Source: Salinimicrobium sediminis (GTDB lineage: Bacteria > Bacteroidota > Bacteroidia > Flavobacteriales > Flavobacteriaceae). From it: a stretch of DNA of 64,000 bases. Numbering within the stretch: the first letter of the stretch is position 1; every line of letters starts with the position of its first letter. A program made the position numbers and the translations under genes. A model generated the notes under the pieces. The model did not search any database, was not told where the DNA came from, and worked only from the letters and a program-made list of their open reading frames with translations. Shown piece by piece: positions 45,631 through 55,400 of the stretch. The stretch covers positions 248,001 through 312,000 of the forward strand of contig NZ_OCMF01000003.1 of the NCBI RefSeq assembly GCF_900215295.1, given 5' to 3'.

Positions 45631-47238
45631 ATGAAGAAAACCAGATCATATCAAAGTTTCATCTTTATCGTATTCCTGTTAGGGATAATTACCTGTACTC
45701 CCAAGCCATACTTTTTCCGTAATAATTATAAATCAGCCAACAGCCTGCTGCACGAAACTAAAAATTTGCAGGAGGATATTTTTCTTAAGGCACATCTGAA
45801 AAATGGAGAGGTCTACATTTTAAAGGATTCCTGGGAAGTTGATACTACCGAAAACAAACTTCTTGGGATAGGTATTAGTTTTGACTATAACCGAAATAAG
45901 ATCTCTGAAGGTGCCCAGTCCATTAGCCTCGACAGTGTAGCAATTTTCGAAACCAACAAAAAGTTAGGGAAAACTGAATCGAAGAGAATCAGGGCTTTGG
46001 CCATTTTAGCCGGAGTAGATGTAGCTATGGGAGGAATATGCCTTATCAATCCTAAGGCCTGTTTTGGCTCCTGTCCCACTTTTTATATGAACGAAGAAGA
46101 TGATTTTCATTTTGCAGATGCGGAGGGTTTCTCCAATGCCATTGCACCTTCCATGGAATATTTTGACATAGATGCTTTAAACAATCCTCCGGTGATGGAC
46201 AATATCTTTACCCTCACCATGAAAAATGAGGCTTTGGAGACCCATATGGTGAAAAATATTAAAATTCTCGCTTTTCCGAGAGATAAGGATCAGCGCATAT
46301 ACCAGTCTCCGGATAATAAATTTTTCAGGTGTGAAAACCATTATTTTTTAACCGGGGCAAAGGGTGCTAATGAAGATTTGACAGATCTACTAAAGCTGCA
46401 GGATAGACAGGAAAGATTCAGCCTTTCAGATCCTCAAAATCTCAGCAGTAAAGAAGAAATTTTTTTGACATTTGACAATATTACAGATCCCAAAGATCTG
46501 GGTTTACTTATCAGTTTCCGTCAAACCCTTATGACCACTTACTTTATCTACAGTGCAATGGGTTACATGGGGGATGAGGTAGGGGATATATTTGCGAAAC
46601 TTGAAACTTCTTCAGAAACAAAGAAAAAACTGGAAAACGGGATCAGGAAGGAACTGGGGAAAATAGATATCTATGTTCTGGATGAAACCACCCAAAAATG
46701 GATATTTCAGGGAGGTTTTTACGAGACCGGCCCCATTGCTTTTAACCGGCAGATCTTACTGCTCAATGTCTCTGCTGAAAACACTTCTCTTCAATTAAAA
46801 GTCGTTTTAAACAAAGGGCTGTGGCGCATTGATGATTTTGCATTGACCAATATCAGGGAAAGTGAAAAAGCCATTGAAATATTACCCTATGAGGTGCTGA
46901 ATGATGGTTTGACAGATGCCGTTGCAATAGCGGAGATCAATGCCGATGATGAGTATTTGATCTCGATGCCCGGCAGTGAGTACAAATTCAATTTCCGGTT
47001 GCCATCGAAGGGAGGTGATTACGAACTTTTTCTATACTCAAAAGGTTATTACCTGGAATGGATGCGGGAAAATTGGATAAAAGACAAGGATTTACTCAAG
47101 CTGCGGCAAATGATCGAAAATCCGAAAAGGTATTTGCGCATGGAGGCAGAATCTTTTAAGGAGTATGAACGCACTATGGAACGACAGTTTTGGGATTCCA
47201 GGATTGACACAAAAAATTTCTCATATTATGGCACGTAA
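45631..47238 (+). CDS. Uncharacterised lipoprotein with CFGSCP motif
   Basis: Not a family I can name. The 535-residue protein begins MKKTRSYQSFIFIVFLLGIITC, an SpII signal with lipobox IITC, so it is membrane-anchored outside the cytoplasm. Residues around 145-155 read KACFGSCPTFYM, a CxGxCP motif resembling that of DUF6438 proteins. A hydrophobic stretch (RALAILAGVDVAMGG) comes just before it. The rest is mixed alpha/beta with repeated short strands. It overlaps the next lipoprotein gene by 11 bases. The pair may form a surface complex. Confidence 0.75.
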   Translation: MKKTRSYQSFIFIVFLLGIITCTPKPYFFRNNYKSANSLLHETKNLQEDIFLKAHLKNGEVYILKDSWEVDTTENKLLGIGISFDYNRNKISEGAQSISLDSVAIFETNKKLGKTESKRIRALAILAGVDVAMGGICLINPKACFGSCPTFYMNEEDDFHFADAEGFSNAIAPSMEYFDIDALNNPPVMDNIFTLTMKNEALETHMVKNIKILAFPRDKDQRIYQSPDNKFFRCENHYFLTGAKGANEDLTDLLKLQDRQERFSLSDPQNLSSKEEIFLTFDNITDPKDLGLLISFRQTLMTTYFIYSAMGYMGDEVGDIFAKLETSSETKKKLENGIRKELGKIDIYVLDETTQKWIFQGGFYETGPIAFNRQILLLNVSAENTSLQLKVVLNKGLWRIDDFALTNIRESEKAIEILPYEVLNDGLTDAVAIAEINADDEYLISMPGSEYKFNFRLPSKGGDYELFLYSKGYYLEWMRENWIKDKDLLKLRQMIENPKRYLRMEAESFKEYERTMERQFWDSRIDTKNFSYYGT

Positions 47239-47728
47239 AACCGCTTTTTTAGGACTGGTCCTAATGCTTCTCCTGGGGAGTTGTAAGGCACCAGCATATC
47301 TGCCGGAATCAGAAGATATAGGTACTCATGCATTTGGATCTTATATCACCATTGATCTTAACGAAGGAAAGGATCTTGAAGGGGAGCTTATTTCAATTGA
47401 TGAAGAGGCTTTACTTGTTTTGCCACAACAGGGAGATCTTAAAATACAAAGTGTGCCTACCGAAAATATTAAAAGTTTTACTCTTATGTATGCACAGCCG
47501 AAAAACTATGGTTGGAGCATTCCGGTTTCAGTTTTGATTACCGCATCTCACGGAGTTTTTGCAGTATTTACAGCGCCTATCAATATTGTAGTTACTTCGG
47601 TAGTGACTTCCCGGGGACAAAAGGCTTTTACTTATAGGGATCAGGATATTTCTATGGAGGAGCTTAAAATGTTTGCCCGGTTTCCTCAAGGCCTGCCGCC
47701 ACAAATTGAAGTGGTTGATTTGAAATAG
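47228..47728 (+). CDS. Uncharacterised small lipoprotein
   Basis: A 166-residue protein starting MARKTAFLGLVLMLLLGSC, a clear SpII signal with lipobox LGSC. A region GSYITIDLNEGKDLEGELIS suggests a small beta barrel. A hydrophobic segment (about 105-130, SIPVSVLITASHGVFAVFT) could be a membrane helix. The start lies inside the 3' end of the previous lipoprotein gene, so the two are translationally coupled. Function unknown. Confidence 0.72.
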   Translation: MARKTAFLGLVLMLLLGSCKAPAYLPESEDIGTHAFGSYITIDLNEGKDLEGELISIDEEALLVLPQQGDLKIQSVPTENIKSFTLMYAQPKNYGWSIPVSVLITASHGVFAVFTAPINIVVTSVVTSRGQKAFTYRDQDISMEELKMFARFPQGLPPQIEVVDLK

Positions 47729-47837
47729 AAATTGTTTTTACCGCCTTTTTTGATGTGTAGTGTAGTTAAGCCCAACTGACCTTAAGGGCCTGCAATGGAG
47801 TACAAGATTATTATTTTATTTTCATTTCTGTCTTCCA

Positions 47838-48569
47838 TTAGCCCTGGCCCTGGGATTGTAAATTTGATTTTCTTCTTCGTTTATCCCAATACACGTAAAG
47901 CCCGAATAAAACTAAGCTGATTAATGATCCCCACAACAAACCATTTTTCAGTCCATCTGTACTTTTTCCAATAATTGCAATAAATAGCGTTAGCGGAGCA
48001 ATTCCCGCCAGGGTAGCGTAAATAAATTTCCAATAGCCCATCTTCAGGACTCCGGCAACAAAACTGATGGCGTCGTTAGAGAGGAAGGGATTCAGGCGGG
48101 TCACTATGACTGCCCAAAACCCGTATTCATCAATAAAATCTCCGATCTTCTTTTCAGTTTTATGCCCAATGAGTTTCTCAACTATAACAGAGCCAAAATA
48201 CCTTCCGATAAAATAGCCAACCGTAGATGCCGAAAAAACTGCTACAAATATGATACAGCTGCCCCAAACCGGACCATATGCAAGTACGGAAACGACCATT
48301 AACAGTATTGTAGGTATCACCAAAAGAAACATCTGTGCGATCATTGCCAGAACCAGCACTAATGGACCAAACCAACCAAAATCTCCCACCCAATTCCGAA
48401 TTCTGGTTTGATCATCACTTGTAAGGACATTCCACGCCTCTGTGAGCCAGCTTTCTACCCCGGGAATAAAGAAATAGGCAAGAAAAAGAGATATAATAAT
48501 TGCGGCCGAAATGTAAAGTGGGAGTTTGCTTTGCTTTACAGATGCTGTTTCTATTGTTTGTTTTTCCAT
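47838..48569 (-). CDS. TVP38/TMEM64-family (DedA-like) membrane protein
   Basis: The 243-residue inner-membrane protein has about five to six helices. The family core (SNARE-associated/VTT domain) shows in VGYFIGRYFGS and VIVTRLNPFLSNDAISFVAGVLKMG. Relatives act in lipid scrambling or membrane-potential maintenance; the role here is unknown. A short open frame lies 23 bases upstream in the same direction. Confidence 0.88.
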   Translation of the reverse strand: MEKQTIETASVKQSKLPLYISAAIIISLFLAYFFIPGVESWLTEAWNVLTSDDQTRIRNWVGDFGWFGPLVLVLAMIAQMFLLVIPTILLMVVSVLAYGPVWGSCIIFVAVFSASTVGYFIGRYFGSVIVEKLIGHKTEKKIGDFIDEYGFWAVIVTRLNPFLSNDAISFVAGVLKMGYWKFIYATLAGIAPLTLFIAIIGKSTDGLKNGLLWGSLISLVLFGLYVYWDKRRRKSNLQSQGQG

Positions 48570-48592
48570 ATAAATTTCTTGCTGTTTTTGGT

Positions 48593-48919
48593 TTAGATTC
48601 GCTGTGGATTGCGGGTAAGTAAAACTCTCAGGATATATGCGGGGGTGTTCTCCGCTTCATTTGACATGTAAAGGTCTCCTTCAGGGGTAAAGGTGAGATC
48701 TTCAGGATTTCCAAATTCCAAAAGCTCAACACGATTTATTTCCAAATCAACCTTATAGTCTTTATCAATCCGGCTGAGTTCAGCATCTGTGGCATCAGAG
48801 TATTGTGACCAATATTGATAATTAATGACAGAAGGCACTTCAGCATAAATATAATCACCCTCGTTGCACGACAGAGATACCAGGCTTTTTAAGGCTATGG
48901 AGAAGTTTCTGAAATTCAT
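48593..48919 (-). pseudogene. Short orphan frame, possible fragment of a beta-propeller protein
   Basis: The 108-codon frame has a C-terminal block EFGNPEDLTFTPEGDLYMSNE that looks like one blade of a propeller or SdiA-regulated-type protein (EDL-x-F...LY-x-SNE). Only one blade is present and the N-terminus has no signal peptide, so it may be the tail of a larger lost gene. It could also be a genuine small protein. Confidence 0.4.
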
Positions 48920-49223
48920 TTTTTTATCCTCCCGGCTAAATTGGGGGAGGAAACTGGAAAGAAATGGGAACTGTAGAAAGGGGGATCCTGTTCATTTAAC
49001 TATGAGGTGAAGGGAATTGCTGCTAAGCTTCCTAATCCAATTAAGATCTTACAGTTCCCGGAGACAACGCGGGGGTTGGTAAAAGTGCATGTGCCGTTGC
49101 TATAATTGGGAAATTTCTAAGCAAATTCCCATTTCTTTCCAAAGTCACCCATTTACTTTATTCCACGGGAAAACAAGGCCTGAAGCAATCCTGAAGGTAT
49201 TTCATTCCTCCAGTACAGTATTT
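48920..49223. other. Gene-free gap between divergent genes
   Basis: About 300 bases between the orphan frame and the PAP2 gene. No conserved frame, strong hairpin or exact TAnnTTTG was found. An open frame runs into the PAP2 gene from 49089 but its first 45 residues look non-coding. Confidence 0.4.
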
Positions 49224-49940
49224 ATGAAAAGAACTTATACCCCCAAAGAGCAGGTCAGTAAGATACCCGAACTCATCAATACCCTTGAAAACAGAAACAA
49301 GATATTACATTTCATAATGATCCTGTTTTTGATCTTCACTTCTCTGACAGCCATGGTTTATTTCTACCCACTTACTGTTTTTGATCTGAAATTCTCTCAA
49401 CAAATCCAGGAATACCAGCAATCCATTTTCATAGATTTTATGAAGTTTGTAAGTTGGTTTGGCGGTACAATAAAAGTGGTAAGCCTAACCTTTGGGACTG
49501 CTCTTTTGTTGTTTATTTACAGGTTCAAAAAAGAAGCATTTTTTGTTGGCTGCACGGTGTTGGTATCTATTTTAAACTATGGATTTAAACTTTTAATAGA
49601 ACGTCCCCGTCCCAGTAATAATCTTGTAATTGTAGTACAAGATGCTGAACATTCAAGTTTTCCAAGCGGACATACCTCTTTTTACGTGGTTTATTTTGGA
49701 TTCCTCATTTTTTTGATGGTCTATAAAAGAAAACCAAATAAGATAATGCGAATAATTGGAGTTTTAATATGTGTCTTCCTTATTGCTACCATTCCGTTAT
49801 CGAGAATCTATTTGGGGGTTCATTGGATGACGGATGTTATAGGAGGGTTCTTATTAGGATTGATAATACTCCTAATCCTAATTTATTTCTACCTGTCATC
49901 TAATTTTACAATCAGTAGAAAAAAGAAGGAAGCAAATTGA
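49224..49940 (+). CDS. PAP2-superfamily lipid phosphatase
   Basis: Integral membrane phosphatase of 238 residues from MKRTYTPKEQ. All three PAP2 motifs are present: KLLIERPRP, SFPSGHTS and SRIYLGVHWMTDVIGG, with the catalytic His residues in the last two. Five to six membrane helices surround them. Likely substrates are phosphatidate, phosphatidylglycerol phosphate or undecaprenyl pyrophosphate; which one cannot be told. A cluster of hairpins follows. Confidence 0.93.
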   Translation: MKRTYTPKEQVSKIPELINTLENRNKILHFIMILFLIFTSLTAMVYFYPLTVFDLKFSQQIQEYQQSIFIDFMKFVSWFGGTIKVVSLTFGTALLLFIYRFKKEAFFVGCTVLVSILNYGFKLLIERPRPSNNLVIVVQDAEHSSFPSGHTSFYVVYFGFLIFLMVYKRKPNKIMRIIGVLICVFLIATIPLSRIYLGVHWMTDVIGGFLLGLIILLILIYFYLSSNFTISRKKKEAN

Positions 49941-49941
49941 T

Positions 49942-50069
49942 CCTGCCGGCAGGCAAATGCAGCTAAGCTCAACTGTCCCTGCGGGACAGGCGTCTTAAAA
50001 CGAAAAAAAACCCGCTCAAGCGAAAAGGCTTGGCAGGTTTTTCCTGTTTTAATCCGCAGCTTAGCTGCG
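49942..50069. repeat. Cluster of palindromes after the PAP2 gene
   Basis: Three perfect inverted repeats lie close together: CCTGCCGGCAGG at 49942-49953, CTGTCCC-TGC-GGGACAG at 49973-49989, and CGCAGCT-T-AGCTGCG at 50055-50069. The word GCAGCTAAGCT occurs in opposite orientation at 49960 and 50058. They look like a REP-like intergenic cluster. Confidence 0.65.
50004..50042 (-). terminator. Leftward terminator-type hairpin
   Basis: AAACCCGCTCAAGC pairs, with two interruptions, with GCTTGGCAGGTTT around a GAAAAG loop; reading leftward it ends in eight T. No leftward gene now precedes it, only the tRNA-like block to its right. Confidence 0.55.
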
Positions 50070-50076
50070 CTTGATC

Positions 50077-50097
50077 GTGGAGTCGGAGGGAACGACC
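50077..50097 (-). other. tRNA/tmRNA 3'-end-like block (possible attachment-site half)
   Basis: On the minus strand the bases TTCCCTCCGACTCCA resemble the 3' T-stem half, acceptor strand and discriminator of a tRNA or tmRNA. The rest of the gene is absent, and a leftward terminator follows. This is what the distal junction of an element integrated in an RNA gene looks like. Identity of the RNA unknown. Confidence 0.4.
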
Positions 50098-50417
50098 GTT
50101 TTTCAAAATTTATAGTGTTTACAAGGTGTTTCAAAAGGTCCTAAAAAATTGGTCACCGGATTGGTCTCGCTTTAACAAAGGTTAACATTCGACAGATTAA
50201 TTTTGAATGAGATTAATGACCTTTTCCAAGAGCACTGATAACCGGTTGTGTAATTTTAATAACCTGGTAGAGGAGTAATATTAGAATTTTTATTGATATC
50301 CCGTTATTGCTGCTAAATCTTTAAAAGTAACTTTCTTTTTTAGTTAAACTCTCGGGGAGAAGGTAATAGTTTTTATTTCCCCTAATAATTTGCTGAAGTA
50401 ACCAAAACTTCTTCAAA
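50098..50417. other. Gene-free leader of the HTH operon
   Basis: About 320 AT-rich bases without a conserved frame. An exact TAATTTTG (-7 type) at 50198-50205 lies 212 bases before the HTH gene, with GATTAAT repeated on both sides. Nothing else seen. Confidence 0.35.
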
Positions 50418-50786
50418 ATGTCACAAGAAAAACAATGGATACCTACTAAAGGTATTGCGCAACACCTGAAGCAATTAAAATTTGAAATTCCTGCTTCTTC
50501 TTCCAGAAGATCCGTATCCTCTGAACCACTACATCCCTTCGTAGATCGAATCGAATCCATAGAAAACAAATTGGACTTGCTTCTCAGAATCTTCAGTGCA
50601 AATGGAGTCTATACTGCCAGGACCCTTATTCTCGACAATGCTGATTTTATCCAGTTATTCAAGATCTGTGCAAAAACAGCCCAGACTTGGAGAGATGAAG
50701 GACTTATTGAATATTCTCAGGTAAAGGGAAAAATATTCTACAGATTAGAAGACGTAGAAAAACTTCTTAACCGTAGTAGACATTAA
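50418..50786 (+). CDS. Helix-turn-helix (HTH_17/excisionase-like) protein
   Basis: The 122-residue protein has a C-terminal MerR-like winged helix: DFIQLFKICAKTAQTWRDEG, then IEYSQVKGKIFYRLEDVEKLL. This is the pattern of the short DNA-binding proteins common on Bacteroidetes conjugative and integrative elements. A coiled segment (about 40-58) may dimerise. Its stop and the next start share one base (TAATG), so the two proteins are made together. Probable role: excision or transcription control of a mobile element (inference). Confidence 0.75.
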   Translation: MSQEKQWIPTKGIAQHLKQLKFEIPASSSRRSVSSEPLHPFVDRIESIENKLDLLLRIFSANGVYTARTLILDNADFIQLFKICAKTAQTWRDEGLIEYSQVKGKIFYRLEDVEKLLNRSRH

Positions 50787-51559
50787 TGCCTCCCTCCACC
50801 GGCCTTCCTGATCAAAGACAAATAAATGTTCCACTTGAGCTCCTGGTTGATGCTCAGAAAAGGGGATACCAAAAGAAACTTCGTCTTTTCCTTCTCCTTA
50901 AACTTATGTTTCCTTCAGGGAAAACAAGATTGTCCAGGAGTGAGATGGAATTTATTTTACTGGTGGAAAAGATCGGATCCAGGAAGACATTTATTTCTTA
51001 TTTCGATTTCTTATTAGAAAGGGGATGGATCATATTTAACCAAACAACCGGATATTTCATCCTGAAATCCCTGGACAGAATAAGGGAAGAAAATTCCTGG
51101 AAAGGCCGGTTGGCCATTCCTGTGAACTTTAAAAGCTATAGGAAATTAAAAGCAGTTACAGGGGCAGTTATTTTCGGATATCTCCATAAAGACTTTCATA
51201 GAAAACTGAGGAAGAAGAAAAGCGTACTGGTAAAAGGCGGTACCTATAATTTTCAACCTGACTCATTCTTACGAATGTCTCAAACTGCCCCGGTATCTGT
51301 TTACGGAGCTGCAAACCTTTTTAATATTTCAGTGTGCACAGCAAGTAGACTAAAACTGGCTGCAGAAAAAGAAAAGTTACTAGAGGTGAAAAAGAACTTT
51401 GGTGACAGGACTTTAAATAAAAGAATGGTCGAGCTCTGTCTTAAATACAATGATATGAATAATGAAATTGTGTATAATAGGGGAGGATACCGAATTCAGT
51501 TAATTGATTCAGTTTTCCCTCTTTTTCTATTTGTAAGACGGAAAAAACTGAAACCATAA
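50786..51559 (+). CDS. Unknown protein, probable winged-helix DNA-binding
   Basis: Not recognised. The 257-residue, basic protein is translationally coupled to the HTH gene. Residues about 168-215 (SVYGAANLFNISVCTASRLK, then LAAEKEKLLEVKKNF) look like a helix-turn-helix. The N-terminal half (SRSEMEFILLVEKIGSRKTF) is helical and may be another winged helix. It could be a replication or regulation protein of an integrated element. No catalytic motif seen. Confidence 0.6.
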   Translation: MPPSTGLPDQRQINVPLELLVDAQKRGYQKKLRLFLLLKLMFPSGKTRLSRSEMEFILLVEKIGSRKTFISYFDFLLERGWIIFNQTTGYFILKSLDRIREENSWKGRLAIPVNFKSYRKLKAVTGAVIFGYLHKDFHRKLRKKKSVLVKGGTYNFQPDSFLRMSQTAPVSVYGAANLFNISVCTASRLKLAAEKEKLLEVKKNFGDRTLNKRMVELCLKYNDMNNEIVYNRGGYRIQLIDSVFPLFLFVRRKKLKP

Positions 51560-51685
51560 AGGAAAGGATGAGTGGGGAAAATTAAATAAATAAAAAAAAA
51601 ATTTTGGATAGTGGTTTTAGACGTTTTTTTTAAATGCAGGATTAAACCTGACTACAACCTTGCCCACAACTGTGTCAAATTTTGG

Positions 51686-51820
51686 TCAGAATGATTTATT
51701 TTCCGGAACCTTTAGATTTTTTACTACATCGGTCACCTCCCTAAAGGTTAGTCCGGCCTCAAGAATCTTGTCATTAAGCTTTAAAAAAGGAGCGTTTAGA
51801 AAAATTGCATCCTGTGGTGG
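51686..51820 (-). pseudogene. C-terminal gene remnant
   Basis: A 44-codon stretch between two stops with no start codon reads APFLKLNDKILEAGLTFREV, then TDVVKNLKVPENKSF. It is protein-like and resembles the last strand and helix of thioredoxin-fold or small redox-disulfide proteins (L-K-x-N-D-K-x-x-x-A-G). The rest of the gene is absent. Resemblance is by eye only. Confidence 0.45.
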
Positions 51821-51899
51821 CTATAATTAATCTCCAGTTCTTTTCAATTAAAAAAATAAGAATTTCATGTTAAAAAATCAATACCGATTAACATTTTGT

Positions 51900-51907
51900 T
51901 ATATTTG
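51900..51907 (+). promoter_or_regulatory. Candidate -7 element of the HYC_CC_PP gene
   Basis: TATATTTG, exact TAnnTTTG, six bases before the ATG, so the transcript would be nearly leaderless. No -33 element at the expected distance. Confidence 0.45.
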
Positions 51908-51913
51908 GAATTC

Positions 51914-52342
51914 ATGAAAAAAGGTGCCCTACATACTTTTTCAGTCCTAATGGCCATTTTAGTGCTGTTTTCCACGATTTCTTTTACAGTGGAAAAGCAT
52001 TTTTGTGGGAAGAGTCTAGTAGGTCATGCGGTCTTTTCTTCAGTAGAAAAATGCAAATCAGAGACTCATTCTTGTGGCGTAGAAGGAATGATGAGCGGGC
52101 ACATGAAAATGGGTAAAGATTCCTGCTGCTCAGATAAAACCGAAAAGATTACCGGCCAGGATGAACTGAATTTATATTCCATATCTTATAATTTAGTTTC
52201 CCCAACTTTTATAATTCCAAAAACCTTTATGTTGGTGGACCTCCTTCCGGAGGTATCTCCTGAAGCAATTAATTACCCTCCCTATCAACCTCCGCAACTT
52301 GTCTACGACTTTCAAGTGATGTGTCAGGTATTTATCATTTGA
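51914..52342 (+). CDS. HYC_CC_PP family cysteine-rich protein
   Basis: A 142-residue exported or membrane-anchored protein. It starts with a hydrophobic helix (LHTFSVLMAILVLFSTISF), then the family marks: KHFCGKSL, a Cys/His/Met-rich segment with CGVEGMMSGHMKMG and DSCC, and a Pro-rich end NYPPYQPP. These give the family its name. The Cys, His and Met spacing suggests metal binding, copper being plausible, but this is inference. It sits directly before the SusC gene, a common neighbour arrangement for a TonB system. Confidence 0.82.
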   Translation: MKKGALHTFSVLMAILVLFSTISFTVEKHFCGKSLVGHAVFSSVEKCKSETHSCGVEGMMSGHMKMGKDSCCSDKTEKITGQDELNLYSISYNLVSPTFIIPKTFMLVDLLPEVSPEAINYPPYQPPQLVYDFQVMCQVFII

Positions 52343-52462
52343 TTTTACTAAAAAAATCGCTTTTAACGTGATTTTTATGGATTCAGCCTTGCTTTTAAGC
52401 AGGGGCTGACATCTCCCCATATTCTCATTTTTTAAATTATCCAATTCAAAACAACCTTTTTT

Positions 52463-55400
52463 ATGAAAAATAAATTAATATTCATACTGACCCTCTGTCT
52501 TTGGTTAGTAGGGCACGCCTCTTTTGCCCAAGAAAAAAATATTACCGGCACAGTAACCGATGAGAACGGAATGCCTATTCCGGGAGTAAATGTTATAGTA
52601 AAGAATACTACCAATGGCACACAAACCAATTTCGATGGAGAATATTCCCTAAATGCAGAAGTGGGGGATGTGTTAACCTTTAGTTTTATCGGGATGAAAG
52701 TGGTGAACAGGACCATTGGATCTTCGGACGTAATTAACGTGGAACTGGAGAAGAGCGCCGAATCTCTCGATGAAGTTATGGTAGTGGCCTACGGTTCAGC
52801 CAATAAACGAAGCTTTACCGGTGCTGCTGAAACGGTTACCAATGAAGCGGTGACAAGAGGTGCTACCGCCAGTTTCGAAACTGCCTTACAGGGAAAAATC
52901 TCAGGAGTGAATATTTCCACTTCTGGCCAACCGGGTGGAAAATCAAATGTACAAATACGGGGGGTCGGGTCCATTAGTGGTTCAACTCAGCCTTTATATG
53001 TGCTTGACGGAGTTGTGATAAATACGGATTCAAACCTTCGTGCAGGAGATTACATGACCGGAAGTACCGGATACAACCCCTTATCGACAATAAATTCCGC
53101 AGACATTAAAAGCATCACTGTTCTAAAAGATGCTGCAGCGTCCTCTCTTTATGGATCAAGAGCGGCAAACGGAGTAGTGATCATAACAACTAAAAAAGGA
53201 AAACGGGGAGAAACTGAAATTGTCTTGGGAGTAGAGAGTGGCTGGAGTGAAAACTTAACCGAAGAAAACCTTATTAACAATGAGCAGTTTAAAGACTTGT
53301 GGATTGAAGGTCAAATAAATCAATACATCCAGAATGGTGAAAATGCTGAATTCAAAAGAGTTTATGCCGACAATAATCTTTTCAGTACTTATCAAAATCA
53401 GGCAATAAGCGATTATGAAGGAATTTATGGTACAACCAATGCCAATGCAGACTGGTTGGGTGCAATTTACCAAACCGGATATTTAAGAAAGTATAATTTT
53501 TCTGCCAGGGGTGGAAATGAGAAAACTTCCTTTTACGTTTCAGGTAACTATCTCGACCAGGCGGGAACGGTTATAGAAACCGGGATGAAAAGATATTCCG
53601 GTCGCCTTAACCTGGAAAATGAGGCCAAAGACTGGATTACAATCGGGGCAAATCTTTCTGTTGCTAAATCTGAAAGAGATGCAGCCAACATTGATGGTGC
53701 TTATGCTGGTGGATTGAACCCATTATACATGGCTAGAGTATTGCCTCCGGCTGCTCCAATTTATGATCCTAATGGTTATGGGGGTTATGCGAATCTTCCC
53801 AATGATATCGAAAAAAATGCAAACCCTATTGGTGTACTGAAAGTTGGAAAGTATGAAAATATCGAATTTAGGGTGAGAGGTGATGCATTTGCTAAATTCC
53901 AGATCATTGACCCTCTAAGCTTTAAAACAACCTTCGGAATAGATCAACAGGCCATTGATGAAACCTTATATGACAATAAAGAATTTGGTGCAGGTGGCGG
54001 AATATGGAATGGAGTTCTTAACCGTGTAAAAAGCGAAGTTTTCCAATACACCGTTTCTAACATCCTTAACTACAATGATACATATGGTCAACATGGATTT
54101 GATATTCTTTTGGGTCAGGAATCACAAGTATCTAAAATGAATTCCATCAACGTGTATGGATATGATGTGTTGGACAGTGAATTGCTTTCTGCAAGTAGTA
54201 TTGGATCTCTTTGGTCACATACAGGATACGCGGAAAATTATTCCCTTCTTTCTTACTTCTCACAAGTCGCCTATAATTTTAACCGAAAATATTATCTGTC
54301 ATCTAGTATAAGAAGAGACGGGTCTTCTCGATTTGGAAAGGATGCCCGTTGGGGTACTTTTTGGTCCCTCTCTGGAGCCTGGGTTGCTTCAGAAGAGGAT
54401 TTTATAGATGTAGACGGCATTGATTACTTAAAGTTTAGAGCAAGTTATGGAACTAATGGAAACCTGCCTCCACAGTATTACGCTGCATTGGCATTTTTCG
54501 AAACCGACGGAAAAGGATACGGAGGAGAATCCGGTTTATCATATGGTCAACTTCAAAATCCGGATCTTTCTTGGGAACAAAGTAAGAACTTCAATGTCGG
54601 AATGGATTTGAACCTTTTCAGCGAGTTAGACCTCTCGGTGAATTATTTCCATAAAAAAACTCAGGATTTGTTATTGAATGTTCCGGTTTCGCCTACTACC
54701 GGTTTCCTTACTCAGCTTCAGAATTATGGAGAAATGGTAAATGAAGGTTGGGAGTTTGAAATTGGTTACACTCCTTATTCCCATGATAATTTTACATGGA
54801 ACACTAGCGCTAACCTTACAATCATTGACAATGAGATTACCAAACTCAAGAATACCATTGTATCTACTTATAGTTCAAGATACGGCCAGGATCCTTTGAT
54901 TATCAAGGAAGGAGAGAGTATCTATTCATTTTACCTTAGAGATTATGCAGGTGTAGATCCCGAGACAGGAATGGCACAATATCATGTATTAGAAGATGGG
55001 AATCGAACAGGAGATCTTACTACAGATGCCCAAGCCGCAGGTTTTGGAATTTTTGGAGATGCTTTGCAGGATTTACAGGGAGGTTTTTTCAATGAATTTA
55101 ATTACAAAAGCTTTTCCCTGGATTTCCTATTCACTTTTGGAGTGGGAGGAAAAGTATATGATCGTACCGCCTTTAAACGTGATGATGACGGCTATGCTCC
55201 GCAGTACACAAACACAGTGGCACAGCTAAATCCCTGGAATCCTAATAACACAGATGCAACGGTCCCAATCAGGATCAATGGAAATCCTACTTTCTCCAAT
55301 GATGTATCAACTAGGCATCTTTATGATTCAGATTATCTAAAATTAAAAAACCTGAAATTGAGCTATAAGCTGCCGGAGATGTGGAGTATGATTAAAGGTG

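Larger units (their letters stand above)
51560..51913. other. Gap containing a gene remnant and the HYC_CC_PP promoter
   Basis: About 350 bases. The left 125 bases are A/T-rich without signals; the middle holds a decayed reading frame on the minus strand; the right end has a -7 box for the next gene. Confidence 0.5.

Noticed and set aside
49089-49223. N-terminal extension of the PAP2 protein
   Set aside because: The first 45 residues are unlike membrane phosphatases and the ATG at 49224 gives the normal N-terminus.
50055-50097. Intact tRNA gene
   Set aside because: Only the 3' T-stem half and acceptor strand look tRNA-like; no anticodon or D arm can be formed.
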